The position numbers were made by a program, and so were the translations under genes. A DNA stretch of 32,711 nucleotides from Planctomycetaceae bacterium (GTDB taxonomy: Bacteria; Planctomycetota; Planctomycetia; Pirellulales; Pirellulaceae), in the NCBI GenBank assembly GCA_015490875.1, contig WFWZ01000182.1, positions 1 to 32,711 of the forward strand, written 5' to 3'. Below the pieces are notes generated by a model, which was not told the DNA's origin, ran no database searches, and saw only the letters and a list, made by a program, of their open reading frames with translations. Positions 8,307 to 16,374 of the stretch are shown here, one piece after another (within the stretch, counting starts at the first letter, position 1; each line of letters starts with the position of its first letter).

Positions 8307-9284
8307 TCAAGATCCGCGCGCCTTCGACGCCCCCTCAGCCTTCCCCGAACGGCTTGGTGCCTCGTACGCCCGTACGATCTCCTGCACTAGACTGTGCCGC
8401 ACGATGTCCCCCTTGGTCAGTTCCACTTGGCCAATCCCGCGGATCGGCTTGAGTCGCTTCAATGCATCGAGGAGGCCGCTCTTTTGCTGATGCGGCAAAT
8501 CGATCTGCGTCGCGTCACCGGAAACGACTACCTTCGAGTTCTCGCCCATACGCGTCAAAAACATCTTCATTTGAGCGATCGTTGTGTTTTGAGCTTCATC
8601 GAGAATGATGAAGGCATCGTTGAGCGTTCGGCCGCGCATATACGCCAGCGGAATCACTTCGATAATGTCCTGCTCCATCATCCGCTTGATCTGCTCATAA
8701 TCGATCATGTCATGGAGCGCATCAAGCAGCGGACGCAGGTAGGGGTTGATTTTCGCCTGCATGTCCCCGGGAAGAAATCCGAGACTCTCCCCCGCTTCGA
8801 CCGCCGGACGACACAAAACGATCTTCCGTATCCGCTCGTGCTTGATCGCCTCCACCGCCAACGCCACCGCCAGATATGTCTTGCCCGTTCCCGCAGGACC
8901 GTAGGCGATCGTGATCGCGTGCCGGCGGATCGTCTCCACGTACCGAGCCTGCCCCGGCGTGCGAGGCTGAATCTTGCGCACCGGATCGAAGACGTCAATC
9001 CGCGTACCCGACGGAGCCGGTGGGGCGCCGGTGACTTGAGCGAGAATCTTTTCGACATCCTCTTGCCGAAGTTCGCCACGGCGGCGGGCGAGCGACGTGA
9101 GCCGCTCAAGCGTCTCGGTTGCCAAGGCCACCGGTTGGTCCTCGCCCCGGATGGCGATCTGCCCGCGACGGTGCACGATCTCCACCCCCAAACGGTCGCG
9201 AATCGTCCGCAAGTGCTGATCCTTGGCGCCAAAGAGCGTCAGTACTAAATCGGGTTGTTCGATCGACAACGTCGCTTCGCTCAT
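8307..9284 (-). CDS. PhoH-family ATPase (PhoH-like/PhoL type)
   Basis: This 325-residue protein has an N-terminal KH-like segment (LTLFGAKDQHLRTIRDRLGVEIVHR) followed by the PhoH ATPase domain. The Walker A is AYGPAGTGKTYLA near residue 135, followed by CRPAVEAGESLGFLPGDM, the MRGRTLNDAFIILDEAQN Walker B region and VVVSGDATQIDLP. PhoH-like proteins are NTPases implicated in RNA metabolism and frequently sit beside ybeY. The ATG at 9284 is chosen because it precedes the conserved N-terminus; the ribosome-binding site is weak (GAG about seven bases upstream). It is the first gene of the tightly packed phoH to LptE-like run; the 109 bp to cdsA could hold a promoter, although I see no strong one. 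Confidence 0.92.
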   Translation of the reverse strand: MSEATLSIEQPDLVLTLFGAKDQHLRTIRDRLGVEIVHRRGQIAIRGEDQPVALATETLERLTSLARRRGELRQEDVEKILAQVTGAPPAPSGTRIDVFDPVRKIQPRTPGQARYVETIRRHAITIAYGPAGTGKTYLAVALAVEAIKHERIRKIVLCRPAVEAGESLGFLPGDMQAKINPYLRPLLDALHDMIDYEQIKRMMEQDIIEVIPLAYMRGRTLNDAFIILDEAQNTTIAQMKMFLTRMGENSKVVVSGDATQIDLPHQQKSGLLDALKRLKPIRGIGQVELTKGDIVRHSLVQEIVRAYEAPSRSGKAEGASKARGS

Positions 9285-9393
9285 GTACGTCTCGGGCGGT
9301 CGCCTGCTGCCCCTTCTCCTCCTCCGCGCACCATTATCCAACTATAGCTGATCGCCGTCGATGGCAAGATCGGCAAGCCCTCCTTGAGGACCA

Positions 9394-10317
9394 TTATTGC
9401 CCCCCCGTGCCACTCCAGTCGAGGACGGCGAGAGCCCAGGCGACGGGGAAGGCGAACAGGAGCGAGTCGATCGTGTCGAGGATGCCTCCCAGGCCCGGCA
9501 GCCAGGAACTCGAGTCCTTTTTTCCGGCGTCCCGCTTCAATAGAGATTCAAACAGGTCCCCCCCCACACCGGCGACGACCACGACGACGCCGAAGAGGAC
9601 CGACCGAGCCATGGCCCCGCCCCGCAGCGCTTCTGTCCCGAAGCAGGCCGGTCCAATCCACGCGAAGTAGACCGCCGCGGTAATCACCCCCGCCAGCAGC
9701 CCCGCGAGCGCTCCTTCCCACGTCTTCTTGGGACTGAGCACCGGCGCGAGCCGCCGCCGACCGAACGTGCGGCCCCCGAAGTACGCCCCGGCATCACTCA
9801 TTTTGGTCACCGCGATCACGGCCACCACCATCGACAGGCCGTATCCGCGATCGCCCGATTGCCGCAGCACAATGGCCGTTCCCAACAGAGCCGTCGGATA
9901 GACCAGAGACAGGACGTGGCGGGCGATCCGCCGCGCACGGTGCTCGTCTTGCGAATCGAACCATGCCACTTCGTGCAAGAACCAAAGGACGCCGCCGACC
10001 AAAACGCCGACTGCAAGCCAGCCGGCGCGGCCGACTGGACAGTCGGCCGGATACGCTCCGGCCACTAGCGGATACCAAACGGGAAGGGCTATCACGAGGA
10101 ACGTGGCAGCCGTGACACCCGCCACCTGAGCGCGCTCGAGCGCCGGCACTGGCCCCGCCAACAGGGCGTCGAGCTCGTCGGCCGCCAAAAGTGCCACGGC
10201 CAGTCCGATCGGTAGGAGCCACAGGCCGGCGGGAGTCTCGCTTTGGTAGTCCACGGCCACGGCCGCAACCGCAATCGTGATCATTACGGCGGCTGAAAGT
10301 AATCGCCAACGCAGCAA
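9394..10317 (-). CDS. cdsA: Phosphatidate cytidylyltransferase (CDP-diacylglycerol synthase)
   Basis: This 307-residue multi-pass inner-membrane enzyme makes CDP-diacylglycerol from CTP and phosphatidate for phospholipid synthesis. The C-terminal part shows the family order: VTKMSDAGAYFGGRTFGRR, LSPKKTWEGALAGL, GDLFESLLKRDAGKKDSS and LPGLGGILDTIDSLL. The usual signature ends HGG-x-x-DR-x-D; here it is LGG and DTID, so the His and Arg are not conserved while the acidic residues are. The open frame extends to a TTG at 10380, but the TTG at 10317 is preferred because a near-perfect GGAGGAGGT ends six bases before it, giving MLRWRLLSAAVMITIAV. It lies 102 bp after uppS, a common pairing. Confidence 0.9.
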   Translation of the reverse strand: MLRWRLLSAAVMITIAVAAVAVDYQSETPAGLWLLPIGLAVALLAADELDALLAGPVPALERAQVAGVTAATFLVIALPVWYPLVAGAYPADCPVGRAGWLAVGVLVGGVLWFLHEVAWFDSQDEHRARRIARHVLSLVYPTALLGTAIVLRQSGDRGYGLSMVVAVIAVTKMSDAGAYFGGRTFGRRRLAPVLSPKKTWEGALAGLLAGVITAAVYFAWIGPACFGTEALRGGAMARSVLFGVVVVVAGVGGDLFESLLKRDAGKKDSSSWLPGLGGILDTIDSLLFAFPVAWALAVLDWSGTGGQ

Positions 10318-10419
10318 GGAAATACCTCCTCCGCTCGGATGCTCAGACGCCGGCTCGATCCGCTGCGCCCGATTTGCCAAGCCTGCATGGCTCGATCCAA
10401 AAACTCGACAAGAATCGGA

Positions 10420-11220
10420 TCACGAGTGCCGTACCCCCTCGTCTGTCGCTTCTCCTCTTACCGATGCTTCTTGTGGCAACCCGCCGAAGCGGCGTTCCCG
10501 TGCTGCGAAATCGCGGATCGCCTCGAGCAGATCGGGTTCGGCAAAATCGGGCCAGCAGCGCTGCGTGACCCACAATTCGGCATAACTGATCTGCCACAAC
10601 AGAAAGTTGCTCAGACGCATCTCCCCCGCCGTACGGATCACCAGATCGGGGTCCGGCATGCCTTGCGTATAGAGGTACGACGCCAGAGTCGACTCGTCGA
10701 GCTCCTCCAGGGTTCGCTTGCCCGACACGACGTCCGCCACCATCGCCCGGACGGCATCGAGCATCTCTTGACGAGCTCCATAGTTGATGGCCAGACAAAG
10801 CCGCGTTCCGGAGTTGCTTGAACTCAAGGCGATCGTCTTGTCGATTTCCTGCTGGACGTCGGCCGGGATCCCGTCCCGCCGGCCGATCGTGCAGACCTGG
10901 ATATTGTTGTCCATGATCGTTTTGCGTTCTTCGATCATGTACTGCTGCAAGAGATGCATCAGGAAGTCGAGCTCACCTTGGGGCCGCTTCCAGTTCTCAC
11001 TTGAGAGACAATAAAGTGTCACTTGCTCGATCTCGAGTTCCGCGCAAGCTTCGACCGTGCGCCGGACGCTGGCGACGCCGCGGCGATGCCCTTCGATCCG
11101 CGGCAAGCCGCGCTGCTGTGCCCAGCGGCCATTGCCATCCATGATGATGGCGATGTGCCGCGGTCGGCGAGCCGGCGGAACCTCGAAGTTCTTCAGATCA
11201 ACAGTCGACGAAACGGCCAT
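10420..11220 (-). CDS. uppS: Undecaprenyl diphosphate synthase (cis-prenyltransferase)
   Basis: This 266-residue soluble enzyme adds isopentenyl units to farnesyl diphosphate to make the C55 carrier lipid for peptidoglycan and surface polysaccharides. The signatures are HIAIIMDGNGRWA (catalytic Asp 28), GHRRGVASVRR, LYCLSSENWKRP and the C-terminal DLVIRTAGEMRLSNFLLWQ, SYAELWVT segment. The final 15 or so residues form a charged tail. The ATG at 11220 has no ribosome-binding site; instead a TACAAT box ends eight bases upstream, which would place a transcript start at the ATG itself (a possible leaderless message). It lies 30 bp after purA on the same strand. Confidence 0.95.
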   Translation of the reverse strand: MAVSSTVDLKNFEVPPARRPRHIAIIMDGNGRWAQQRGLPRIEGHRRGVASVRRTVEACAELEIEQVTLYCLSSENWKRPQGELDFLMHLLQQYMIEERKTIMDNNIQVCTIGRRDGIPADVQQEIDKTIALSSSNSGTRLCLAINYGARQEMLDAVRAMVADVVSGKRTLEELDESTLASYLYTQGMPDPDLVIRTAGEMRLSNFLLWQISYAELWVTQRCWPDFAEPDLLEAIRDFAARERRFGGLPQEASVRGEATDEGVRHS

Positions 11221-11234
11221 AAGGTTTTATTGTA
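11220..11234 (-). promoter_or_regulatory. Possible -10 box of a leaderless uppS transcript
   Basis: On the minus strand TACAAT (11229-11234) is followed by eight bases and then the uppS ATG. There is no purine-rich ribosome-binding site between purA and uppS. No good -35 hexamer is visible at the usual distance, so this is a weak call. Confidence 0.3.
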
Positions 11235-11250
11235 ACGCGGCGGAACCTCG

Positions 11251-12570
11251 TCAGCGGGAGGGTGATGCTGCCGGAGCGACTTCCTCGAGCGGCACGTCGA
11301 TCGTCTGCGATCGGTCCGGCCCGACCGAGACTCGAGTGATCGGACGGCCCACCCATCCGGCGATGCGAACGACATAGTCGCGAGCCGGCTCCGGCAAGTC
11401 CTCCCATGAGCGAACTCCTGTGATATCCGTCTTCCAGCCCGACAGCACCTCCCATACCGGCTCCACCCGCCGTAAGTCGTCCGCGTGACTGGGGAAGTCG
11501 GTGGTGGTTTGGCCATCGAGCCGGTAGGCGGTGCAGACGCGGACTTCGGGGAGGAGGCTGACGACATCGAGCATCATCAGGGCGAGTTCGTCGACGCCGC
11601 TGAGCCGCGCGGCGTAACGGACCGCCACCGCGTCGAACCAGCCGCACCGCCGCGGTCGACCCGTCGTCGTCCCATACTCATTACCCAGCTCGCGGATCCG
11701 ATCCCCCATGGCATCGGTCAGTTCCGTCGGGAACGGACCTCCCCCGACACGCGTCGTGTACGCTTTGGCAACGCCGATCATCCGGTCGATCGCTTTCCAC
11801 GGCACGCCGGCTCCCGCCGCTACGCCGACCCCCGAACTGTTTGTGCTCGTTACGAACGGAAAGGTGCCATGGTCGATATCCAAGAGCGACCCCTGAGCTC
11901 CCTCGAAAAGGATCGACCGACCCGACTCAACCGCCTCGAGCAACCACGGGGTGGTGTCGCAAACGTAGGGTTCGAGTCGCTTCGCGTGTCCGAGGTACTC
12001 CTCGACGATGGCTCCGGCGTCCAACGTGGCGGCCGCTTCGGCGTCGAGGGCCCCCAGTTGCCGCTGCTTGATCGCCACAATCCGCTCGACACGCTCGGGA
12101 AAGTCCTCCCGGTACAAGTCACCGAGCCGGATCGCGGTGGTCCGTCCCACCTTGTCGCGATAGCAGGGGCCGATGCCCCGCAGTGTCGTCCCGATGTTCT
12201 CCCCCCCAACCAGACGCTCATTGGTGACCTTGTCCTCGGCGATGTGCCAGGGGAAGACGAGATGCACCCGATCGCTGATCTTCAGCCGGGAGACGGAGAT
12301 GCCTCGTTCCTGAAGGCCATCGATCTCTCCCAGGATTACAGCCGGATTCACCACGACGCCCGGCCCGATTACGTTGTCGACGTTCGGGTTGAGAATGCCG
12401 CTGGGGATGTGGTGGAGTTTGAATTTGGCACCACCGGTCACAACCGTGTGGCCCGCATTGGCGCCTCCCAGATAGCGCACCACGATCTCGTGCTCGGCCG
12501 TCATCAAGTCGACCAGCTTTCCTTTGGCCTCGTCTCCCCACTGAAGCCCAATCACACAGGTTCCCGGCAC
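11251..12570 (-). CDS. purA: Adenylosuccinate synthetase
   Basis: This 439-residue enzyme catalyses GTP-dependent condensation of IMP with aspartate, the first step from IMP to AMP. Visible signatures are [11 protein letters not shown] at the N-terminus (the common motif is GDEGKGK, so one Gly is Ala), the catalytic His in [51 protein letters not shown], and [17 protein letters not shown]. An upstream in-frame codon gives a longer frame to 12648, but the GTG at 12570 starts exactly at the conserved region and has GGGGAG seven bases before it. The C-terminal 15 residues extend slightly past the usual end. It is divergent from the transglutaminase-like gene. Confidence 0.95.
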   Translation of the reverse strand: MPGTCVIGLQWGDEAKGKLVDLMTAEHEIVVRYLGGANAGHTVVTGGAKFKLHHIPSGILNPNVDNVIGPGVVVNPAVILGEIDGLQERGISVSRLKISDRVHLVFPWHIAEDKVTNERLVGGENIGTTLRGIGPCYRDKVGRTTAIRLGDLYREDFPERVERIVAIKQRQLGALDAEAAATLDAGAIVEEYLGHAKRLEPYVCDTTPWLLEAVESGRSILFEGAQGSLLDIDHGTFPFVTSTNSSGVGVAAGAGVPWKAIDRMIGVAKAYTTRVGGGPFPTELTDAMGDRIRELGNEYGTTTGRPRRCGWFDAVAVRYAARLSGVDELALMMLDVVSLLPEVRVCTAYRLDGQTTTDFPSHADDLRRVEPVWEVLSGWKTDITGVRSWEDLPEPARDYVVRIAGWVGRPITRVSVGPDRSQTIDVPLEEVAPAASPSR

Positions 12571-12900
12571 CGTCGGCTCCCCATCTTCCTGGCTCCTTGC
12601 AGCTCCTCCTTCTCGTCGCGACCTGCGGCCGCGATCCGGCCAATCCAAGCTTGCAAGTCTAGGTCTCGCGTATGGCCAGGGTCAAGGACGCGGACTTCCT
12701 CAAACCATAGAAATGGGCTCTGGTTTTGGAGTAGAATCAGGAAAGGAAGAGGCTTCGTTCGACCGACCCGGACGAGGCGGTCGAAGAAGCCCCCTGAGGC
12801 ACGAGCGATTTCGGGGGAGCCGGCTTTCGACACTCGAGCGTTGCCCCGGCATCACGGCCGGTTCCGAACAAGACAGTGGTTTTCCGCGAGGTGACAATCT
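12571..12900. other. Divergent intergenic region, purA / transglutaminase-like
   Basis: 330 bp without a convincing gene. Short open frames here do not resemble proteins. It should hold promoters for both flanking genes; I can point only to a purA-directed candidate (12656-12685). Confidence 0.6.
12656..12685 (-). promoter_or_regulatory. Candidate sigma-70-type promoter of purA
   Basis: On the minus strand TTGACC (12680-12685) and TAGACT (12656-12661) are separated by 18 bp, pointing to purA, whose start is 86 bp downstream. Five of six bases match at -35 and four of six at -10. Confidence 0.4.
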
Positions 12901-13908
12901 ATGGACTCCGTTCCGACACTCGATCGACGTCGCTTTCTCGCTGCCGGAACTGCTGCGGCTACTTGGTACTGCATGCCTTGGCCGACCTCGCGACTCGAAG
13001 CGGCTCGAGCCCCCAAGTCGCGAGACCAACTCTATGGTCCTCCCGAAGAACGGCTCGGTTCCTCACGCGTCCAGTCGTACAACGTGGGGATCGAGGTCAC
13101 CGCCATGCAGGGGCCGATCGGTCCATTGTTCGCCACGGTTCCCGTCCCCGTGGAGTGGCCGGAACAGAAACTGCGCCTGGACGGCGAGGAGTTCTCTCCG
13201 AACATCCGGCAGGTGCGCTACCGCGAACTCGAGCATCGCGTGCGGCAAATGTTGATTTCGGTCCCCGGCCTTCCCGCTGGTGAGACGGTGCGAGCCGTCT
13301 TGCAATTGGAGATCGAACGCTACGCCATTTTGCCTCCCGAAGATCCCGGCAGTTATCAGCCTCTCAAACGCCTCCCCAAGCCGGCGCGCAGTTGTCTGGG
13401 CACCGGGCCGCTCATCGAAACACGCAGTTCGAAGATTCGCAACCAGGCCAAAGTTTTCACTCGCCAAAAGAAAGAAGGTTGGGACCTGGTCGAAACGATT
13501 TGCGACTGGGTCCGCGAAAACGTCCAGGTGGCACCCGGCGGCAAGCCGCAAGGAGCCCTCAAAGCACTCGAGGCCGGACAAGGACATTACGAAGATGTCA
13601 CCGGTTTGTTCGTCGCCTTGTGCCGTTGCGCCAAGATTCCGGCTCGCATGGTCTTCTGCCCCAAGTTGACCTATGCGGAGTTCATGCTGGCCGACGGCGA
13701 AGGCCGCCCCGAGTGGCTTCCGTGCCGCGTGGCCGGAGAAAAAGAAATCGGGGGCATCCAAGAGTTCCGGCCCATTTTGCAAAAGGGAGACCGCGTGCGC
13801 GTGCCGGAGAAAAAGGAGCCCCAGCGGTTCGTCGGCGAGTACGTTCGAGGCAAGAAGGTCCCTGGCGGAGGCAAGCCGAAAGTCCGCTTCATCCGGGAGC
13901 TCAATTGA
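12901..13908 (+). CDS. Tat-exported transglutaminase-like protein lacking catalytic Cys and His
   Basis: The 335-residue product begins with a twin-arginine signal (DRRRFLAAGTAAA, residues 8-20). The C-terminal half (about 175-300) has a transglutaminase-like fold: WDLVETICDWVRENVQV, then the core helix, then EFRPILQKGDRVRVPEKK. Aligned to its downstream neighbour, the active-site GDCEE becomes GHYED (Cys to Tyr 230) and the GHCYPEF His becomes Leu 256, while an Asp (265) and the framing Trp and Cys remain. It is therefore probably a non-catalytic paralogue: a binding or scaffold protein, or one that modulates its partner. The gene overlaps the next by TGATG. The N-terminal domain (residues 55-145) also matches the neighbour (WPEQK, RQVRYREL, RQMLISVPGLPAGE), so the pair arose by duplication. 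Confidence 0.85.
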   Translation: MDSVPTLDRRRFLAAGTAAATWYCMPWPTSRLEAARAPKSRDQLYGPPEERLGSSRVQSYNVGIEVTAMQGPIGPLFATVPVPVEWPEQKLRLDGEEFSPNIRQVRYRELEHRVRQMLISVPGLPAGETVRAVLQLEIERYAILPPEDPGSYQPLKRLPKPARSCLGTGPLIETRSSKIRNQAKVFTRQKKEGWDLVETICDWVRENVQVAPGGKPQGALKALEAGQGHYEDVTGLFVALCRCAKIPARMVFCPKLTYAEFMLADGEGRPEWLPCRVAGEKEIGGIQEFRPILQKGDRVRVPEKKEPQRFVGEYVRGKKVPGGGKPKVRFIRELN

Positions 13909-14882
13909 TGCCGCGCGCCGCTTTCCTTCTACTTGGCACCCTCGTATGCGGGCTGGCTGTACGATCCTCGGAAGGGCAAACCTCACCCGCCGCTCAGCCG
14001 ACGACGCGGCTGGCGACCGAAGTGACGCAGACGTGGCACTTCGGTGTGCGAGTCCAGGCGACAGGTGCAACAAGCGGGATCGAAGCAGCGCTGCCATTTC
14101 CCACGGATTGGCCGGAGCAGAAGGTAAATGTCGTTCGCATCGATCGAAGTGACCAGGTGCGCGAGGTTCGATTTCGGGATCTGGGCGAGGGTGTTCGGCA
14201 GATGGTCGTTTCGATCCCCAGACTACGGCCGGGCGAGTCTGCCGAGGTGATTGCCGAAGTCGAGATCCGCCGGAGTCTGATCGAGCCTCCACGCGATCCA
14301 CAGCAGTGGAGTATCCCCACGCGTGTTTCGTCGAAACTCAAGCCGTACTTGAGTCCGAGTCCCTACATCGAGAGTCGTCACAAGGCGATCCGTCAGGCGG
14401 CGAAGGAAGTGGCCCGAGGTGCTGAGGCATCCGACTGGGAGAAGGTCGAGGCGATTTACGACTGGGTGCGAAGTCAAGTGCGCTACGAATTCGACCCGAA
14501 GATTCGGTCGTCGGTCGAAGCGCTTCAGCGAGGGAAGGGGGACTGCGAGGAACTGACGTCGTTGTTCATTGCGATGTGCCGAGCCGAGCGTATTCCGGCT
14601 CGCGCTGTCTGGGTCCCCGGCCACTGCTACCCCGAGTTCTACTTGGAGGACGCGGACGGGAACGGCCGTTGGTTTCCGTGCCAGGCCGCAGGGACGCGAC
14701 TCTTCGGGGAGATGATCGAATGGCGTCCCATTCTGCAAAAGGGGGATCGGTTCAAGGTTCCGGGGAAGAAGGGTTGGCAGCGCTACGTGGCACCGCAACT
14801 GAAGGCGAAGCGCGCGGCGCAACCGCCGAAAGTTGAATTCGTGCAGGAACCCATCGGCGACGCCGTTGGGGTATCTCGCTGA
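13908..14882 (+). CDS. Secreted transglutaminase-like cysteine protease-fold protein
   Basis: The 324-residue product has a Sec signal peptide (MPRAAFLLLGTLVCGLAVRSSEG) and then the same two-domain layout as the preceding gene. The transglutaminase-like core is intact: GKGDCEELTSLFIAMCRAERIPAR with Cys 213, VPGHCYPEFYLEDADG with His 239 and Asp 248 or 250. Such domains act as peptidases, amidases or transglutaminases; the substrate is not known here. The ATG shares bases with the previous stop (TGATG), so the longer in-frame open region upstream is not used. The end of the protein is a basic tail followed directly by a fold-back repeat cluster. Confidence 0.88.
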   Translation: MPRAAFLLLGTLVCGLAVRSSEGQTSPAAQPTTRLATEVTQTWHFGVRVQATGATSGIEAALPFPTDWPEQKVNVVRIDRSDQVREVRFRDLGEGVRQMVVSIPRLRPGESAEVIAEVEIRRSLIEPPRDPQQWSIPTRVSSKLKPYLSPSPYIESRHKAIRQAAKEVARGAEASDWEKVEAIYDWVRSQVRYEFDPKIRSSVEALQRGKGDCEELTSLFIAMCRAERIPARAVWVPGHCYPEFYLEDADGNGRWFPCQAAGTRLFGEMIEWRPILQKGDRFKVPGKKGWQRYVAPQLKAKRAAQPPKVEFVQEPIGDAVGVSR

Positions 14883-14896
14883 GCCGCGGGGATGGG

Positions 14897-15314
14897 TATC
14901 TCGCAGAGGCGCAGGCAGGTATCTCGCAAAGACGCGGAGAGCGCAGAGAAAAAAGATAAAGAACAAAGAAAATGTACGATTGGGTGATCTCTTCGACGAC
15001 CTTGAATCCAAATTCCTAAAAAAAACCCTCCGCGCTCTTTGCGCCTCCGCGAGAAACATCTTCCCTCCGCATTTCCGCGAGAGGCATCCTCTCGCAGAGG
15101 CGCAGGTATGTATCGCGCAAAGGCGCAAAGAGCGCAAAGAGGAAATAGATAAGAAAATGTGCGCCGGGATGATCTTTTCGATCCCCTTTGAACCCAAAAC
15201 CCTAAAAAGCCTCTCCGCGCTCTCTGCGCCTCCGCGAGAGATATGTTCTCTCCGCGCTCTTTGCGTCTCTGCGAGAGAATCTTCCCTCCGCGTCTCCGCG
15301 AGAGGCACACTTCG
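14897..15314. repeat. Tandem pair of fold-back (REP-like) repeats
   Basis: Two copies of an element of about 190-220 bp lie between the convergent transglutaminase-like and PIG-L genes. CTCGCAGAGGCGCAGG starts at 14900 and again at 15091. Each copy opens with purine-rich GCAAAGACGCGGAGAG-type words, has an AT-rich core (AATGTRCG, GATCTYTTCGA, CCTAAAAA) and closes with the inverted CTCCGCGCTCTTTGCGCCTC-type words. The second copy carries an extra closing arm (15250-15314). They produce false open frames on both strands. Confidence 0.8.
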
Positions 15315-16247
15315 CTAGGGTGCAGGGAAGAACGGGAAGAGGCGGCGGATTTCGGCTTCGCTGGGCTGCCGTCCGTATTCGCAAATCTCGAATGCCTCAG
15401 CGTACTTCACCTTCGCCGCACGCTCCGGCCCGTACCACCGCTCCAATGCCGCTCGGTACTTGCGCGCCTCGGCGCCCTGCCGGCGATCCCACGCCCGACG
15501 GACCATCTCCAACCGGGCTTCCGGCTGCGAGGCCGGCGGACTCTTGGCCGCTCGCTCGGCACTCCCGTTGGCTCCCCCTTCGAAAACCTGTGACTCGAGT
15601 TTCACGATGGCTCGAATCTTCGTCTCGAAAACATCGTCGATCGCCACGGCGATATCGGGACGGAAAGGATAAGGCTTTTGGAAGCGGTCGCTGTCATAGA
15701 GGAAGACGGGGTTCTTCTTGAGCGGCGGCGTGTCGGGGCAGAAGAAGGGAACGGTCACCATGTAAGCGGCGTCCTGCACGAGCACGCCGACGTAGCGGTG
15801 GTCGGGATGGTAGTCCCACGGCCGGTGAGAAATGACGATGTCGGCTTTCCATTCGCGAATGAGTCTTACGATCTTTTTTCGGTTCTCCAGCGTCGGAAGG
15901 AGTTCGCCGTCGTGGATGTCCAGCACTTGCGATGTCGTTCCGAGAACCTTCGAGGCTTCGCGCACTTCGGCGGTGCGGCGGCGGGCCAAGGCGCCGCCCG
16001 CCATGGCCCAGTGGCCGATGTCGCCGTTGGTGACCGAGACGAGTTTGACGTGGTGCCCCAGCCGAGCCCATTTGACGGCGGTTCCTCCGGCGCCGTATTC
16101 GGCGTCATCGGGATGAGCTCCGAAGACGATGATCCGCAGTTTGCCGTCGTCGGGAGGAGCCGCCTCCTGAGCACTCGCGTGGTGAGTTGCCCAAACCGCT
16201 GATACGACGAACAAGAGACTGAGCGATGTGGTCCACAGTCGGCGCAT
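15315..16247 (-). CDS. Secreted PIG-L (LmbE-like) family deacetylase
   Basis: This 310-residue protein has a Sec signal peptide (MRRLWTTSLSLLFVVSAVWATHHASA). The PIG-L fold starts at about residue 38: IIVFGAHPDDAEYGAGGT with the zinc-binding His45, Asp47 or 48, then SVTNGDIGHWAMAGG, RTAEVREASKVLG, and the distal zinc His in WDYHPDHRYVG. The family removes acetyl groups from N-acetyl sugars and related amides; planctomycetes have many copies of unknown substrate. The ATG at 16247 is chosen because GGGAG lies seven bases upstream and it gives a clean signal peptide; an ATG at 16283 is an alternative. It lies downstream of the phosphatase-like gene on the same strand, with a hairpin between. Confidence 0.9.
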   Translation of the reverse strand: MRRLWTTSLSLLFVVSAVWATHHASAQEAAPPDDGKLRIIVFGAHPDDAEYGAGGTAVKWARLGHHVKLVSVTNGDIGHWAMAGGALARRRTAEVREASKVLGTTSQVLDIHDGELLPTLENRKKIVRLIREWKADIVISHRPWDYHPDHRYVGVLVQDAAYMVTVPFFCPDTPPLKKNPVFLYDSDRFQKPYPFRPDIAVAIDDVFETKIRAIVKLESQVFEGGANGSAERAAKSPPASQPEARLEMVRRAWDRRQGAEARKYRAALERWYGPERAAKVKYAEAFEICEYGRQPSEAEIRRLFPFFPAP

Positions 16248-16349
16248 GGATCGACTCCCAACTAATGACACAGACTTGTCCATTCCGGATCGGGATATCT
16301 CCCGCTCAGCAAGGTGACGGCCTCTTGACACACACGAGCCTTATTTTCG

Positions 16350-16374
16350 GAAGCGCCACTGTAGACGGCGCTTC
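16350..16374. terminator. Perfect 8-bp hairpin after the phosphatase-like gene
   Basis: GAAGCGCC (16350-16357) pairs with GGCGCTTC (16367-16374) over a 9-nt loop. It begins next to the stop codon at 16375. On the minus strand it is followed by an A-rich, not U-rich, stretch, so a classic intrinsic terminator is not proven. Confidence 0.4.

Noticed and set aside
12552..12833. 93-codon minus-strand frame upstream of purA
   Set aside because: It overlaps the purA start and its candidate promoter and has no protein-like features.
13063..14301. 412-codon open frame on the minus strand
   Set aside because: Antisense of the two transglutaminase-like genes, which have signal peptides, domains and overlapping start/stop codons.
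14897..15314. CRISPR array
   Set aside because: Repeats are long, imperfect and inverted, without regular short spacers.
14783..15318. Open frames of 160-360 codons on both strands across the repeats
   Set aside because: Their translations (AQRRKERKEE and similar) are the known false product of fold-back repeats.
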